Shown here: piece after piece, positions 23,911-32,497 of the stretch | How the letters are laid out: each line of letters opens with the position of its first letter | Position numbering within the stretch: position 1 is the first letter of the stretch | Assembly (NCBI RefSeq): GCF_028285715.1 | Contig: NZ_JANQOO010000036.1 | Span: forward strand, 1-64,000 | Source: Ulvibacterium sp. | GTDB lineage: Bacteria; Bacteroidota; Bacteroidia; Flavobacteriales; Flavobacteriaceae | Reading direction: 5' to 3' | Length of the DNA stretch: 64,000 bases | Notes under the pieces: generated by a model | What the model was told of the DNA's origin: nothing | The model's input: only the letters and a program-made list of their open reading frames with translations | Database searches by the model: none | Program-made: the position numbers and the translations under genes

Positions 23911-23944
23911 ATAAAAAGCCCTTTCTCTTTAAAAAGGAAAGGGC
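23911..23944 (-). terminator. Intrinsic terminator after the TIM-barrel gene
   Basis: GCCCTTTC (23918-23925) and GAAAGGGC (23937-23944) form an 8-bp stem; on the minus strand it is followed by TTTTTATT. It lies 25 bp beyond the stop of the minus-strand gene ending at 23969. Confidence 0.8.
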
Positions 23945-23968
23945 AAACACCTGATCCGCGATACAGTT

Positions 23969-25558
23969 TTATTTATCCAAGCCCTCTAAATAACCAAAAC
24001 TTTGAGGTATTTGTTCTTCCGAACGGGAAGATTCGTCCTCAATGAAAATGTAATCGATATCCATTTTTTTAGCTTCTTCGACAATAGCCGCAATGTCAAT
24101 TTGTCCCGTACCCAAAACCACATTGGTCTCCACATCGGATTTACCGTTATGATTTCCTTTAACTCCCTTCTCACAATCCTTTATATGCATTAATTTGAAT
24201 TCCTTGGGGTACTTTCGCAACCAGGCTATGGGATCCTCACCAGGATGTGCAAACCAGTACACATCCATTTCAAAATCGAAATAATCGGAATTCTTGATCA
24301 TATAATCCATCAATAATTCCCCTTCATAGGGACGAAACTCATAACCGTGGGGATGATAGGCCAGCGTGATACCTTCATCCTTTAACTTCTTTCCCGCTTT
24401 GTTGAAAACATCTAACGCCAATTTTGTTTCCTTTATGGTGAAAATAGTATCCTTATGGGGAATCCAAAAACAAACGGCGTATTTGGCCCCATATTCCTTG
24501 GCTCTTTCGATTACTGTTTCGGGTGAATCTTGCAGTTCCTCAAAAGGTGCGCTTACGCTAACTATTTTCAAGTCATTTTGAGCTAACAGGTCTTTGTACT
24601 TTTCCATGGTATAGCCATAAGTACCATCGTTTCCGTCCTCCAGATTATGAATACCCCATTTTTTAATCTTGGCAAAGGTGCCGGATACATCTGTTGGGAA
24701 TACATTGCGCAAACTATATATCTGCAATCCAATTTCCGGCTCTTCCAAGCTCTCAAGATATTCAAGACTGGCAGGTACCTGTTCCAAAACCTTGGAAGCT
24801 TCATCTTCTATGAACATATATTCAATACCTAGTTTTTTAGCCTCGCCCACTGTTCCCGCAACATCCAATTGCCCTTGACCCAGGATTACATTGGTCTCCA
24901 CGTCCTCATGTCCTGTATTGTTCCCCTTAACGCCGTGTGCCATATCCTTTAAATGCATTAAGGTGAACTTGTTCGGATACTTTTTCATCAAAGCGAGGGG
25001 ATCGGCACCGCCATGCTGTGCCCAGTATATATCCAGTTCAAAGGTGAAATCCGTAGCATTTTGAGCCATATAATCAAATAGGGTACCATCCTTCCAAGGC
25101 CTAAATTCATAGCCATGCGGATGGTACGCCAATATTAAACCATGCTCTTTTAATTTTTTGCCGGCAGTATTAAAAACCTGGGTGGCATGCTCTGTTTCTT
25201 CCAAGCCCCATTTGTTATCGTCGTGGGGTACCCAGGCACACATGACGTATTTGGCGTTGAAATTCTTGGCATTTTCTATTACCTTATCCACATTGTTTTC
25301 CAAATCCCCGAAGCCGGCTCCTACGCTTACCACATCCAAATTGTTCTCGGCAAGCATTTTCTTAAAATCCTCCAAGGGAAGACCATAGGTACCACCTCCT
25401 TCTATTTTGGTAATCCCCCAATCCTTAATAATTTTCAGGGTGCCAGGGACATCTTCCTTAAATTGGTTCCTAAGGCTATATAATTGCAAGCCTACCTCCT
25501 GCGCCGATACGGGAATGACGAAAGCCAATATCCCGATTAAAGTCAATACGTGTTTCAT
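23969..25558 (-). CDS. Secreted tandem sugar-isomerase-like TIM-barrel protein (two fused copies)
   Basis: 529 residues from the ATG at 25558, which opens a signal peptide (~1-20, ending VSAQ); a longer frame to 25663 lacks a signal. Two full-length copies of the xylose-isomerase-like (AP endonuclease 2 family) barrel follow each other: residues ~22-271 and ~275-526. Both keep the metal-site segments YHPHGYEFRP, D(I/V)YW, MH(L/I)KD and FIEDE, so both sites may be active. Usual relatives have one barrel of ~280 residues. Single-copy homologues often accompany GMC oxidoreductases and Gfo/Idh proteins in 3-keto-sugar conversion. Downstream of the small-subunit and GMC genes (142 bp gap). Confidence 0.85.
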   Translation of the reverse strand: MKHVLTLIGILAFVIPVSAQEVGLQLYSLRNQFKEDVPGTLKIIKDWGITKIEGGGTYGLPLEDFKKMLAENNLDVVSVGAGFGDLENNVDKVIENAKNFNAKYVMCAWVPHDDNKWGLEETEHATQVFNTAGKKLKEHGLILAYHPHGYEFRPWKDGTLFDYMAQNATDFTFELDIYWAQHGGADPLALMKKYPNKFTLMHLKDMAHGVKGNNTGHEDVETNVILGQGQLDVAGTVGEAKKLGIEYMFIEDEASKVLEQVPASLEYLESLEEPEIGLQIYSLRNVFPTDVSGTFAKIKKWGIHNLEDGNDGTYGYTMEKYKDLLAQNDLKIVSVSAPFEELQDSPETVIERAKEYGAKYAVCFWIPHKDTIFTIKETKLALDVFNKAGKKLKDEGITLAYHPHGYEFRPYEGELLMDYMIKNSDYFDFEMDVYWFAHPGEDPIAWLRKYPKEFKLMHIKDCEKGVKGNHNGKSDVETNVVLGTGQIDIAAIVEEAKKMDIDYIFIEDESSRSEEQIPQSFGYLEGLDK

Positions 25559-25700
25559 TTCATCTAGGTCTTTAAATTTTGGAAATCTTTTCAAATCCCT
25601 TTTTAAGGGATGGCATGCCTTTGCCAATATGCAATATAATGAATCATTGCATGTTAGCCGCACCCGTTGGATGCGTAATTTAAATAATGGTGTGCGCTTC

Positions 25701-26417
25701 CTAGGTCAACAGATTGCCGTCATCATCCCACTCAGCCAGTACCCCACGCTTACTTTGATCCACGCATTTGGCTATCCATTCCGGATCATAGGCCATGCCG
25801 TGCTGGTCCAGAATATCTTGGGGTACACCGTCCCATACATTAGGCTGGTTCCCTTTATATCCCAAATCGGCTATACCCACCTTTGAGGTATAGTACCCCG
25901 TCATAGTCAATGCTCGCATCAAGTGGAAAAATTGAATTTCAAGGGGTTGTTCGTCCAAAGGAACTTCCATATCATGAAAGCAAATAGTATCCAAAATCTG
26001 TTTCTGCTGCTCCAAGGTAGCGGACTTAAACTCACTACCGAATTCCGTATTGCTTTTGTGGTCCAGCCACATTAAACCACCCAACAAAGTATTCTGCATT
26101 TCTGGAACATCCTTGCCCATAAATTCAATAAACTCCGGCACCTCTGCTTCAATAGGACCACCATGCGGTTCCTTTGGCGGCAAAATAACCGTACTTAAAA
26201 CTGCGATAGTCTCCATCTCATGATCGTTGAACAACTGTTCCTCGTTCAACTTGTCGATACGCTTAAGCTCTTCGGGCGTCCGTCCAAAATATTTGGTATC
26301 GTCGGTGGCCGGTATTTCTTCGGAAGTCTTGGCACCTTCTGTGTTGCAGCCATGGAAGGCCAGAGCCGATGCTCCGGCGCCAAGAATAATGGTCTGTAAA
26401 CTTTTTCTCCTATCCAT
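25701..26417 (-). CDS. Gluconate 2-dehydrogenase subunit 3-like small subunit
   Basis: 238 residues. The N-terminus MDRRKSLQTIILGAG is a twin-arginine signal, with a possible lipobox at FHGC (~24). The domain (~60-225) matches the gluconate 2-dehydrogenase subunit 3 family, the small partner that escorts a GMC-type FAD subunit through the Tat pathway. The GMC gene lies 2 bp upstream on the same strand, so the two form one enzyme, probably a membrane-attached sugar or glucoside dehydrogenase in the periplasm. A cytochrome c subunit, the usual electron acceptor, is not adjacent. Confidence 0.87.
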   Translation of the reverse strand: MDRRKSLQTIILGAGASALAFHGCNTEGAKTSEEIPATDDTKYFGRTPEELKRIDKLNEEQLFNDHEMETIAVLSTVILPPKEPHGGPIEAEVPEFIEFMGKDVPEMQNTLLGGLMWLDHKSNTEFGSEFKSATLEQQKQILDTICFHDMEVPLDEQPLEIQFFHLMRALTMTGYYTSKVGIADLGYKGNQPNVWDGVPQDILDQHGMAYDPEWIAKCVDQSKRGVLAEWDDDGNLLT

Positions 26418-26419
26418 GC

Positions 26420-28144
26420 TTAAATATTTTGTTGTTTCAATTGATCTATTATGTAATCACTTGCCCTCCATGACAAAGCCATGATGGTCCAGGTACAGTT
26501 TTTATCCGCTTGGGAAACAAATGGTCCGGCATCCACTATAAATACATTGTCCACATCATGGAGTTGCTGGAACTTATTAGTGACCGATGTCTTGGGATTA
26601 TTCCCCATTCGAGTGGTGCCTACTTCATGTATTATCCTCCCCGGGGCTTCCAATCCGTAATTATTCTCCGCACCTGGTTTATTGCCTAGAGGTTCACCAC
26701 CCATGTTGTGTATTATTTCCTCAAAAGTATCTTGCATGTGCTTGGCCTGTTTTACTTCAAAATCAGACCATTTATAATTGAACTTCAAAACAGGAATACC
26801 GAACTGATCCACTGTGGTGGGATCAATTTCACAATAGTTTTCCTTTCGGGCAATGCCCTCTCCCCGTCCCGCCATGCCAACTACGGAGCCATAGTACTTC
26901 TTTACATCTTTTCTTAAACCTTCACCGTAACCCCCAACAGGAAGTCCAAAAAACTTATTGAATTCATTTGGGTTCATGGCAAAGCCATAATTGGGTTGTC
27001 CCATACCGCCCCAAACCTCAATGTGGTAACCTCTTGGAAAATCCAATTTGGAGTTATCGCCCCACCATGGTGAATACACGTGCATGCCTCCTACACCATC
27101 TTCGTTGTAGGATACTTTTCGGTTCATTAAGGCCGGTATAAAGCCTCCACGGCTTGCCCCGGTAGAATCATGGAGGTATTTACCCACTACATTACTACTG
27201 TTTCCAAGGCCGTTGGGATGCTGTTTGCTTTTACTATTCAATAGAATGCGTGCCGAGCTACAGGCAGACGCCGCCAAAACGACTACCTTGCCTTTCAACT
27301 TATATTCTTTTCTATCGTCCTTGCTGATATAGGATACTCCAGTGGCCTTTCCTTCCTCATTTGTGGTTACTTCACGAACTACGGAGTTTACAAAAATCTT
27401 GACCTTGCCCCCGTTTTTCTGCGCGGGAAAGATTAAACAACTGCCTGCCGAAAAATCTGCATACACGGAACAAGAGCGCCCACATTGTCCACAATAGAAA
27501 CAGACCCCCCTATCATTATTGATCTTTTTGGTCAACATGGACATCCGGGAAGGATAGACGGGAATACCACTTTTTTTTGCCCCCTTAATATAAAACAGTT
27601 CGTGAAGCCTAGGCTTTGGTGGTGGAAGAAAGAAACCATCGGGATCATTTTCAAGACCTTCATTGGTTCCAAAAACACCAATCAATTTATCTACCTTGTC
27701 ATAATATGGTTTAACTTCATCATAGCCAATAGGCCAGTCCTCACCATGTCCGTCCCTGGTCTTGCCTTTGAAGTCCTTAGGGCCAAAACGCAATGAAATG
27801 CGCCCCCAGTGATTGGTTCGACCTCCCAACATATGCGAACGAAACCAATAAAACTCAGTGCCTTCCGCTCTAGTATAGGGCTCTCCTTCTATTTCCCATC
27901 CTCCGTAGGCCATATCCCATTCCCCGAACGCCCTATCCGTTCCGGCACCCCTACGCGGGGATTCATAGGGCCATTTAAGCTGTGTCATTGTCTTTGGATC
28001 GGCCGGGTCAAAAAATGGGCCGGCTTCAACAACAGCGACATTGAGTCCGGCATCAGCGAGTTGCTTAGTAGCCATTCCACCACCTGCTCCAGAACCTACG
28101 ATAATGACATCATATACTTCGGAAGATTCTTTAATCTGCATCAT
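26420..28144 (-). CDS. GMC oxidoreductase, FAD large subunit with Cys cluster (glucoside 3-dehydrogenase-like)
   Basis: 574 residues. FAD-binding GSGAGGGM (~17-24) at the start; C-terminal GTTRMG and NCTWTIMALSWRAS as in GMC oxidoreductases. Cys215-x2-Cys218-x2-Cys221-x3-Cys225 with Cys236 nearby looks like an iron-sulfur ligand set, as in the catalytic subunit of bacterial FAD glucose dehydrogenase and glucoside 3-dehydrogenases. No own signal: export would be on the Tat signal of the small subunit encoded 2 bp downstream. It likely oxidises a sugar ring hydroxyl (C3) in the periplasm. The AraC regulator gene upstream is on the same strand; 28145-28312 shows no gene. Confidence 0.88.
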   Translation of the reverse strand: MMQIKESSEVYDVIIVGSGAGGGMATKQLADAGLNVAVVEAGPFFDPADPKTMTQLKWPYESPRRGAGTDRAFGEWDMAYGGWEIEGEPYTRAEGTEFYWFRSHMLGGRTNHWGRISLRFGPKDFKGKTRDGHGEDWPIGYDEVKPYYDKVDKLIGVFGTNEGLENDPDGFFLPPPKPRLHELFYIKGAKKSGIPVYPSRMSMLTKKINNDRGVCFYCGQCGRSCSVYADFSAGSCLIFPAQKNGGKVKIFVNSVVREVTTNEEGKATGVSYISKDDRKEYKLKGKVVVLAASACSSARILLNSKSKQHPNGLGNSSNVVGKYLHDSTGASRGGFIPALMNRKVSYNEDGVGGMHVYSPWWGDNSKLDFPRGYHIEVWGGMGQPNYGFAMNPNEFNKFFGLPVGGYGEGLRKDVKKYYGSVVGMAGRGEGIARKENYCEIDPTTVDQFGIPVLKFNYKWSDFEVKQAKHMQDTFEEIIHNMGGEPLGNKPGAENNYGLEAPGRIIHEVGTTRMGNNPKTSVTNKFQQLHDVDNVFIVDAGPFVSQADKNCTWTIMALSWRASDYIIDQLKQQNI

Positions 28145-28312
28145 GTAATTTATCTGATTGGTTTACGAATTATTTTTGTGCGGTATAAGTTACATCTTTT
28201 CTCCAAAGATGGAATACCGATTTCTTTTTTGATGGAAAATAAGAAGCAAAGGACAAAAAATGATGACGATTGCTCATGATATATTTAGGACGTTTCCTCT
28301 CCATAGCATTGA

Positions 28313-29224
28313 TTACAACACACGTTTTATCCCTGAAAAATCCTGTCGATATTGAGTCGGTGTACGACCCTTGCTTTTTCGAAAAACCCTATTAAAGTTA
28401 GCAATGCTATTGAACCCGCACATAAAAGCAATCTCCGAGATGCTTAGGTCTTTTTCAATCAACCAACGCGAAGCGTAGCCTATCCGGACATCGTTCAAAT
28501 ATTCAACAAAGGTCTTCCCGGTTCTTTTCTTGATAAACCGATTGAAGGAAACATTGCTCATATTAAGTAGTTCAGATACTTCCGAAAGGGTAATTTTGGA
28601 GGAATAATTCTCTTGGATATACTCGTAAAGCAGTTTAATCTTATCGCTATTCTCAAAGTTTTCAAGATGTATGGTCGATGTTGAAAGTAATCTTTGGTTC
28701 CGGGAGTTGGCAAGATCGTATAAAATGGAAAGCAGCTCCAAAAAATAATCGATACCACCCAGTCTGGATACTTTTATTATCCTTGGGGCCATTGCCTTGG
28801 TGGTTTCTTCCGAAAACAAAACCCCATGTAGGGAACGATCAAACAAGTCCTTTAAAGGTTTCATAATACTCCTTCTCAAAAAAGCCTCATCGAACAAATC
28901 CTCGTGAAATTGTACGGTAACCTCACGGATGTTTTTCTGGGTACACTTGTGCTGTTCCCATCCATGATATAGGCTAGAACCAATGAGAACAAGCTCTATA
29001 TTCCCAATTTCCTCAATGCTATCCCCAACTATGCGTTGTACTCCTTTTCCTCCTGAAATAAAATTAAGTTCCATTTCTGGATGGAAATGGACCGGGAAAT
29101 CAAAAAAATCCTTGGTCCTGTCAAAAACCAAAAAACTATCCAAACTGGATAGCGGAGTAATTTCGCGATGTATTTTTTTTAGAATTTCCAAGAATTGTCC
29201 TATTATTTTGCCGGATTTAGTCAT
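28313..29224 (-). CDS. AraC-family transcriptional regulator
   Basis: 303 residues. An N-terminal cupin-like sensor domain (~15-110; FPVHFHPEMELNFI is its metal or ligand strand) precedes two helix-turn-helix motifs (~205-300: KITLSEVSELLNMS and LSISEIAFMCGFNS). It is a one-component sugar-responsive activator type. It diverges from the symporter plus GH130 pair across 168 bp and precedes the GMC operon on its own strand, so either may be its target. Direct repeats and a palindrome in the divergent region are candidate binding sites. Confidence 0.9.
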   Translation of the reverse strand: MTKSGKIIGQFLEILKKIHREITPLSSLDSFLVFDRTKDFFDFPVHFHPEMELNFISGGKGVQRIVGDSIEEIGNIELVLIGSSLYHGWEQHKCTQKNIREVTVQFHEDLFDEAFLRRSIMKPLKDLFDRSLHGVLFSEETTKAMAPRIIKVSRLGGIDYFLELLSILYDLANSRNQRLLSTSTIHLENFENSDKIKLLYEYIQENYSSKITLSEVSELLNMSNVSFNRFIKKRTGKTFVEYLNDVRIGYASRWLIEKDLSISEIAFMCGFNSIANFNRVFRKSKGRTPTQYRQDFSGIKRVL

Positions 29225-29253
29225 TCAAATGATAAAATCCTATCAGAGCAATA

Positions 29254-29358
29254 TTAACAATTTTTTTAGATTTGAAATTAGATTTAGCCTAAAAATGTTA
29301 CGTTATATTGCCAAAACTTTAAAAATCAATATTTTGATTTATCATTTTAACAATTTTT
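29254..29358. promoter_or_regulatory. Candidate operator region between AraC regulator and symporter
   Basis: TTAACAATTTTT occurs at 29254-29265 and 29347-29358, in the same orientation 93 bp apart. The palindrome AAATCAA-tatt-TTGATTT (29323-29340) lies just before the second copy. TAGATTTG at 29267-29274 fits the Bacteroidota -7 element TAnnTTTG toward the symporter, without a clear -33 partner. AraC proteins bind direct repeats, so these are candidate sites; the assignment is inference. Confidence 0.45.
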
Positions 29359-29392
29359 ATCTGTCCCTGATCGAACAAAACGTCATTAACAT

Positions 29393-31216
29393 ATGCTAAA
29401 AGGCATAGATATTATAATAATACTTGCCTATCTTCTGGCAACAGTTGTCATAGGCTTGGTCCTACGAAAGAAAGCCCGACGAAGTAAGGATGATTATCTC
29501 TTGGGAGGAAAGTCCCTGCCTTGGTATATGTTGGGGCTGTCCAATGCCTCTGGAATGTTCGATATTTCAGGGACAATGTGGTTGGTGACACTCACCTTTG
29601 TTTACGGGCTCAAAAGCATCTGGATTCCCTGGCTCTGGCCTGTTTTCAACCAAATCTTTTTAATGATATACCTTTCGGCATGGTTAAGAAGATCTAATGT
29701 TACTACAGGGGCGGAATGGATTTTCTTTCGTTTCGGTGAGGGCAAAGGGGGCAAATGGTCGCATACCGTTGTCGTCCTATTCGCCATTGTTAGCTGTTTG
29801 GGATTTCTTGCCTATGGATTTATTGGTTTGGGCAAGTTTGTTGAAATCTTTATCCCTTGGGAAGTTATCAGCCCCTATATTCCGTTTGACATTGCCCCAA
29901 AATTCGTCCCCCACTTTTACGGAACCATCTTTACCCTATTTGCGGTGTTCTACTCCGTTCTAGGTGGCATGTCCGGAATAGTATGGACCGATTTACTTCA
30001 GTTTACGATAATGACCATCTCCTCCATAGCTATTGCCGTAATCGCTTGGGTGGCCATGGGCGAGCACACATTGACCGTGCCCGAAGGTTGGATGGATCCA
30101 TTTTTTGGATGGACTTTGGATATGGATTGGACCGGAATCATTTCTGAAGTAAACGAGAAAATAGCTTCCGATGGATTCTCCTTGTTCACCATTTTCTTTA
30201 TGCTTTGTGTTTTCAAGGGAATTCTTTCCAGCGTTGCCGGACCCGCGCCCAATTACGATATGCAAAAGATACTCTCTACCAAATCTCCCAAGGACGCAGC
30301 TAAAATGAGTGGTTTTGTCTCCTTGGCCCTTATGCCCACCCGATATTTGATGATTGGTGGATTCGGCATCTTGGGAATTCTTTTTTATGACCAACTCGAT
30401 TTACAGCGCGGTGGCCTTATTGATTTCGAACAGATTCTACCATCGGCCATAAATCAATTTGTACCTGTAGGGTTAATGGGACTATTGTTGGCCGGACTTT
30501 TGGCAGCTTTTATGAGCACCTTTGCGGGAACCTTAAACGCAGCACAGGCCTATTTGGTCAACGATATCTATCTCCGCAATAAAAAGGATGCCACGCCCAA
30601 GCAGGTTAATAGAATGAATTACGCCAGCGGCATTATCGTTGTCATCGTAAGTATTGTCCTAGGCTTTTATGTAAAGGATGTGAATTCTATAACACAATGG
30701 ATAGTATCCGCCCTTTGGGGCGGTTACATCGTGTCCAATATTTTAAAATGGCACTGGTGGCGCTTTAATGGGGAAGGCTATTTTTGGGGTATGTTATCGG
30801 GGTTGATTCCGGCCGTGCTTTTCCCCTTAGTATTTCCAGATACCTTAGAGTTATACCTTTTCCCCTTACTACTTGTAATTACGACATTAGGTTGTGTTAT
30901 CGGAACCTATACCGGAGCTCCAACAGATGAGGCAAAACTTATCGATTTTTATAAGAAAACACGCCCTTGGGGCTTTTGGAAACCCATAGCTACCAAAGTG
31001 TTGGTCGAAGATCCGGATTTCAAAAAAAATACGCTCTTTAAAAGGGATATGTTCAATGTGCTTGTAGGCGTTATCGCCCAAACATTATTGGTCATCATAC
31101 CTTTATACCTGATTCTTAGGGAATACAGCTCTCTGTTGATATGCTTGGCCCTTCTGGCCGTATGTGGAATCTTGCTTAAGAGACTATGGTGGGACAAATT
31201 AGATCAACAACTATAA
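29393..31216 (+). CDS. Na+/solute symporter (SSS family), probable sugar transporter
   Basis: 607 residues with some 13-14 hydrophobic segments from residue 5 onward. The opening IIIILAYLLATVVIGLVLRK, the GGKSLPWYMLGLSNASGMFD segment (~38-57) and the LLAGLLAAFMSTFAGTLNAAQAYLVND stretch (given here as positions ~363-389) are SSS features; the last holds the Na+-site Ser/Thr region. It lies in the inner membrane. The GH130 gene starts 12 bp after the stop. In Bacteroides fragilis a sugar/Na+ symporter gene sits beside the mannosylglucose phosphorylase gene, so this pair probably imports and then phosphorolyses a beta-mannoside disaccharide. Diverges from the AraC regulator. Confidence 0.88.
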   Translation: MLKGIDIIIILAYLLATVVIGLVLRKKARRSKDDYLLGGKSLPWYMLGLSNASGMFDISGTMWLVTLTFVYGLKSIWIPWLWPVFNQIFLMIYLSAWLRRSNVTTGAEWIFFRFGEGKGGKWSHTVVVLFAIVSCLGFLAYGFIGLGKFVEIFIPWEVISPYIPFDIAPKFVPHFYGTIFTLFAVFYSVLGGMSGIVWTDLLQFTIMTISSIAIAVIAWVAMGEHTLTVPEGWMDPFFGWTLDMDWTGIISEVNEKIASDGFSLFTIFFMLCVFKGILSSVAGPAPNYDMQKILSTKSPKDAAKMSGFVSLALMPTRYLMIGGFGILGILFYDQLDLQRGGLIDFEQILPSAINQFVPVGLMGLLLAGLLAAFMSTFAGTLNAAQAYLVNDIYLRNKKDATPKQVNRMNYASGIIVVIVSIVLGFYVKDVNSITQWIVSALWGGYIVSNILKWHWWRFNGEGYFWGMLSGLIPAVLFPLVFPDTLELYLFPLLLVITTLGCVIGTYTGAPTDEAKLIDFYKKTRPWGFWKPIATKVLVEDPDFKKNTLFKRDMFNVLVGVIAQTLLVIIPLYLILREYSSLLICLALLAVCGILLKRLWWDKLDQQL

Positions 31217-31228
31217 AATACCTACTCT

Positions 31229-32416
31229 ATGATAACCGTTGGCCGAACAAAAAAAATCAAGAACTATGACGCCTTGATGAAAAATCACAAAACGCTTATC
31301 CAAAAAAGGAATACGCCCATTAGTGAAGATAATGGAATTTATAACAGATATCAAAACCCGATTATAACAGCGGCCCATACCCCGGTACACTGGCGGTATG
31401 ACCTCAATACACAAACCAACCCACATGGCCTGGAACGCATAGGTATAAACGCGGCCTTCAACGCCGGGGCCATTAAATGGAAGGGGAAATATCTTTTGAT
31501 GGTACGGGTTGAGGGAAATGACCGTAAATCGTTTTTTGCCTTTGCGCAAAGTGATAATGGACTGGATAATTTTGAGTTTTGGGACAAACCGTTTTTATTG
31601 CCCCAAAACGAGAATCCGGACATTAACGCCTATGATATGCGGTTGGTACAGCACCAAGATGGTTTTATTTACGGCATTTTTTGTTCTGAACGAAAAGATC
31701 CCAATGCTTTGGAGACCGATACCTCAGCTGCCATAGCCAATGCAGGAATCATTCGATCAAAGGATCTACAAAATTGGGAACGGCTGCCAGATCTCATTTC
31801 AAATTCCAAACAGCAGCGTAATGTAACCCTTCATCCAGAGTTTGTAAATGGCCGGTACGCCATTTATACCAGACCGCAGGACGGTTTCATTGAGACTGGT
31901 TCCGGAGGTGGAATCGGTTTGGGCTTCATTGAAAACATGACCCACCCTGAAGTAAAGGATGAGGTCATTATCAACAACAAACAGTACCATACGGTTTATG
32001 AGCTTAAGAATGGTCAAGGACCATCGCCTTTAAAAACCAAGGATGGGTGGTTGCACTTGGCACACGGGGTCCGGAATACAGCAGCCGGACTTCGCTATGT
32101 ACTCTACATGTTCATGACGGATTTAAAGGATATCACCAAGGTCATATACCAACCTGGGGGATACTTTATGGCTCCCAACGATACGGAAATTTACGGGGAT
32201 GTGGGGAACGTACTGTTCTGCAATGGATGGATTGCGGATGAAGATGGCCGTATCTTCATCTATTATGCCTCATCCGATACTAGAATGCACGTGGCAACAT
32301 CCACTATTGACATTTTGGTGGACTATTGTAAAAATACCCCTCAAGACAAATTGAGTACCAATGGTTCCGTGCAAAACATTTTGGCTCTCATCGAAAAGAA
32401 CAAGGGACTATATTGA
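31229..32416 (+). CDS. GH130 phosphorylase, mannosylglucose phosphorylase-like (GH130_1)
   Basis: 395 residues, no signal peptide, so cytosolic. HWRYDLN (~54-60), NAAFNAGA (~74-81), a catalytic-Asp region near ~131 followed by AYDMRLV (~134-140), and FCSERKDP fit the GH130_1 group, whose characterised members are 4-O-beta-D-mannosyl-D-glucose phosphorylases yielding mannose 1-phosphate and glucose. Length is right for the family. Co-transcribed with the symporter. The mannobiose 2-epimerase and mannanase that complete the known pathway are not in the window. A strong terminator follows. Confidence 0.87.
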   Translation: MITVGRTKKIKNYDALMKNHKTLIQKRNTPISEDNGIYNRYQNPIITAAHTPVHWRYDLNTQTNPHGLERIGINAAFNAGAIKWKGKYLLMVRVEGNDRKSFFAFAQSDNGLDNFEFWDKPFLLPQNENPDINAYDMRLVQHQDGFIYGIFCSERKDPNALETDTSAAIANAGIIRSKDLQNWERLPDLISNSKQQRNVTLHPEFVNGRYAIYTRPQDGFIETGSGGGIGLGFIENMTHPEVKDEVIINNKQYHTVYELKNGQGPSPLKTKDGWLHLAHGVRNTAAGLRYVLYMFMTDLKDITKVIYQPGGYFMAPNDTEIYGDVGNVLFCNGWIADEDGRIFIYYASSDTRMHVATSTIDILVDYCKNTPQDKLSTNGSVQNILALIEKNKGLY

Positions 32417-32456
32417 ATACATCCCTTTATATGTTTAGTTTTTTGAGTTTGTAAAC

Positions 32457-32492
32457 GACGCCCTTGATTACGCTATCAAGGGTGTCTTTTTT
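32457..32492 (+). terminator. Intrinsic terminator after GH130
   Basis: GACGCCCTTGAT (32457-32468) pairs with ATCAAGGGTGTC (32475-32486) with one wobble (G:T), and six T follow. It ends the symporter-GH130 operon 41 bp after the stop and sits between convergent genes. Confidence 0.88.
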
Positions 32493-32497
32493 GATAG

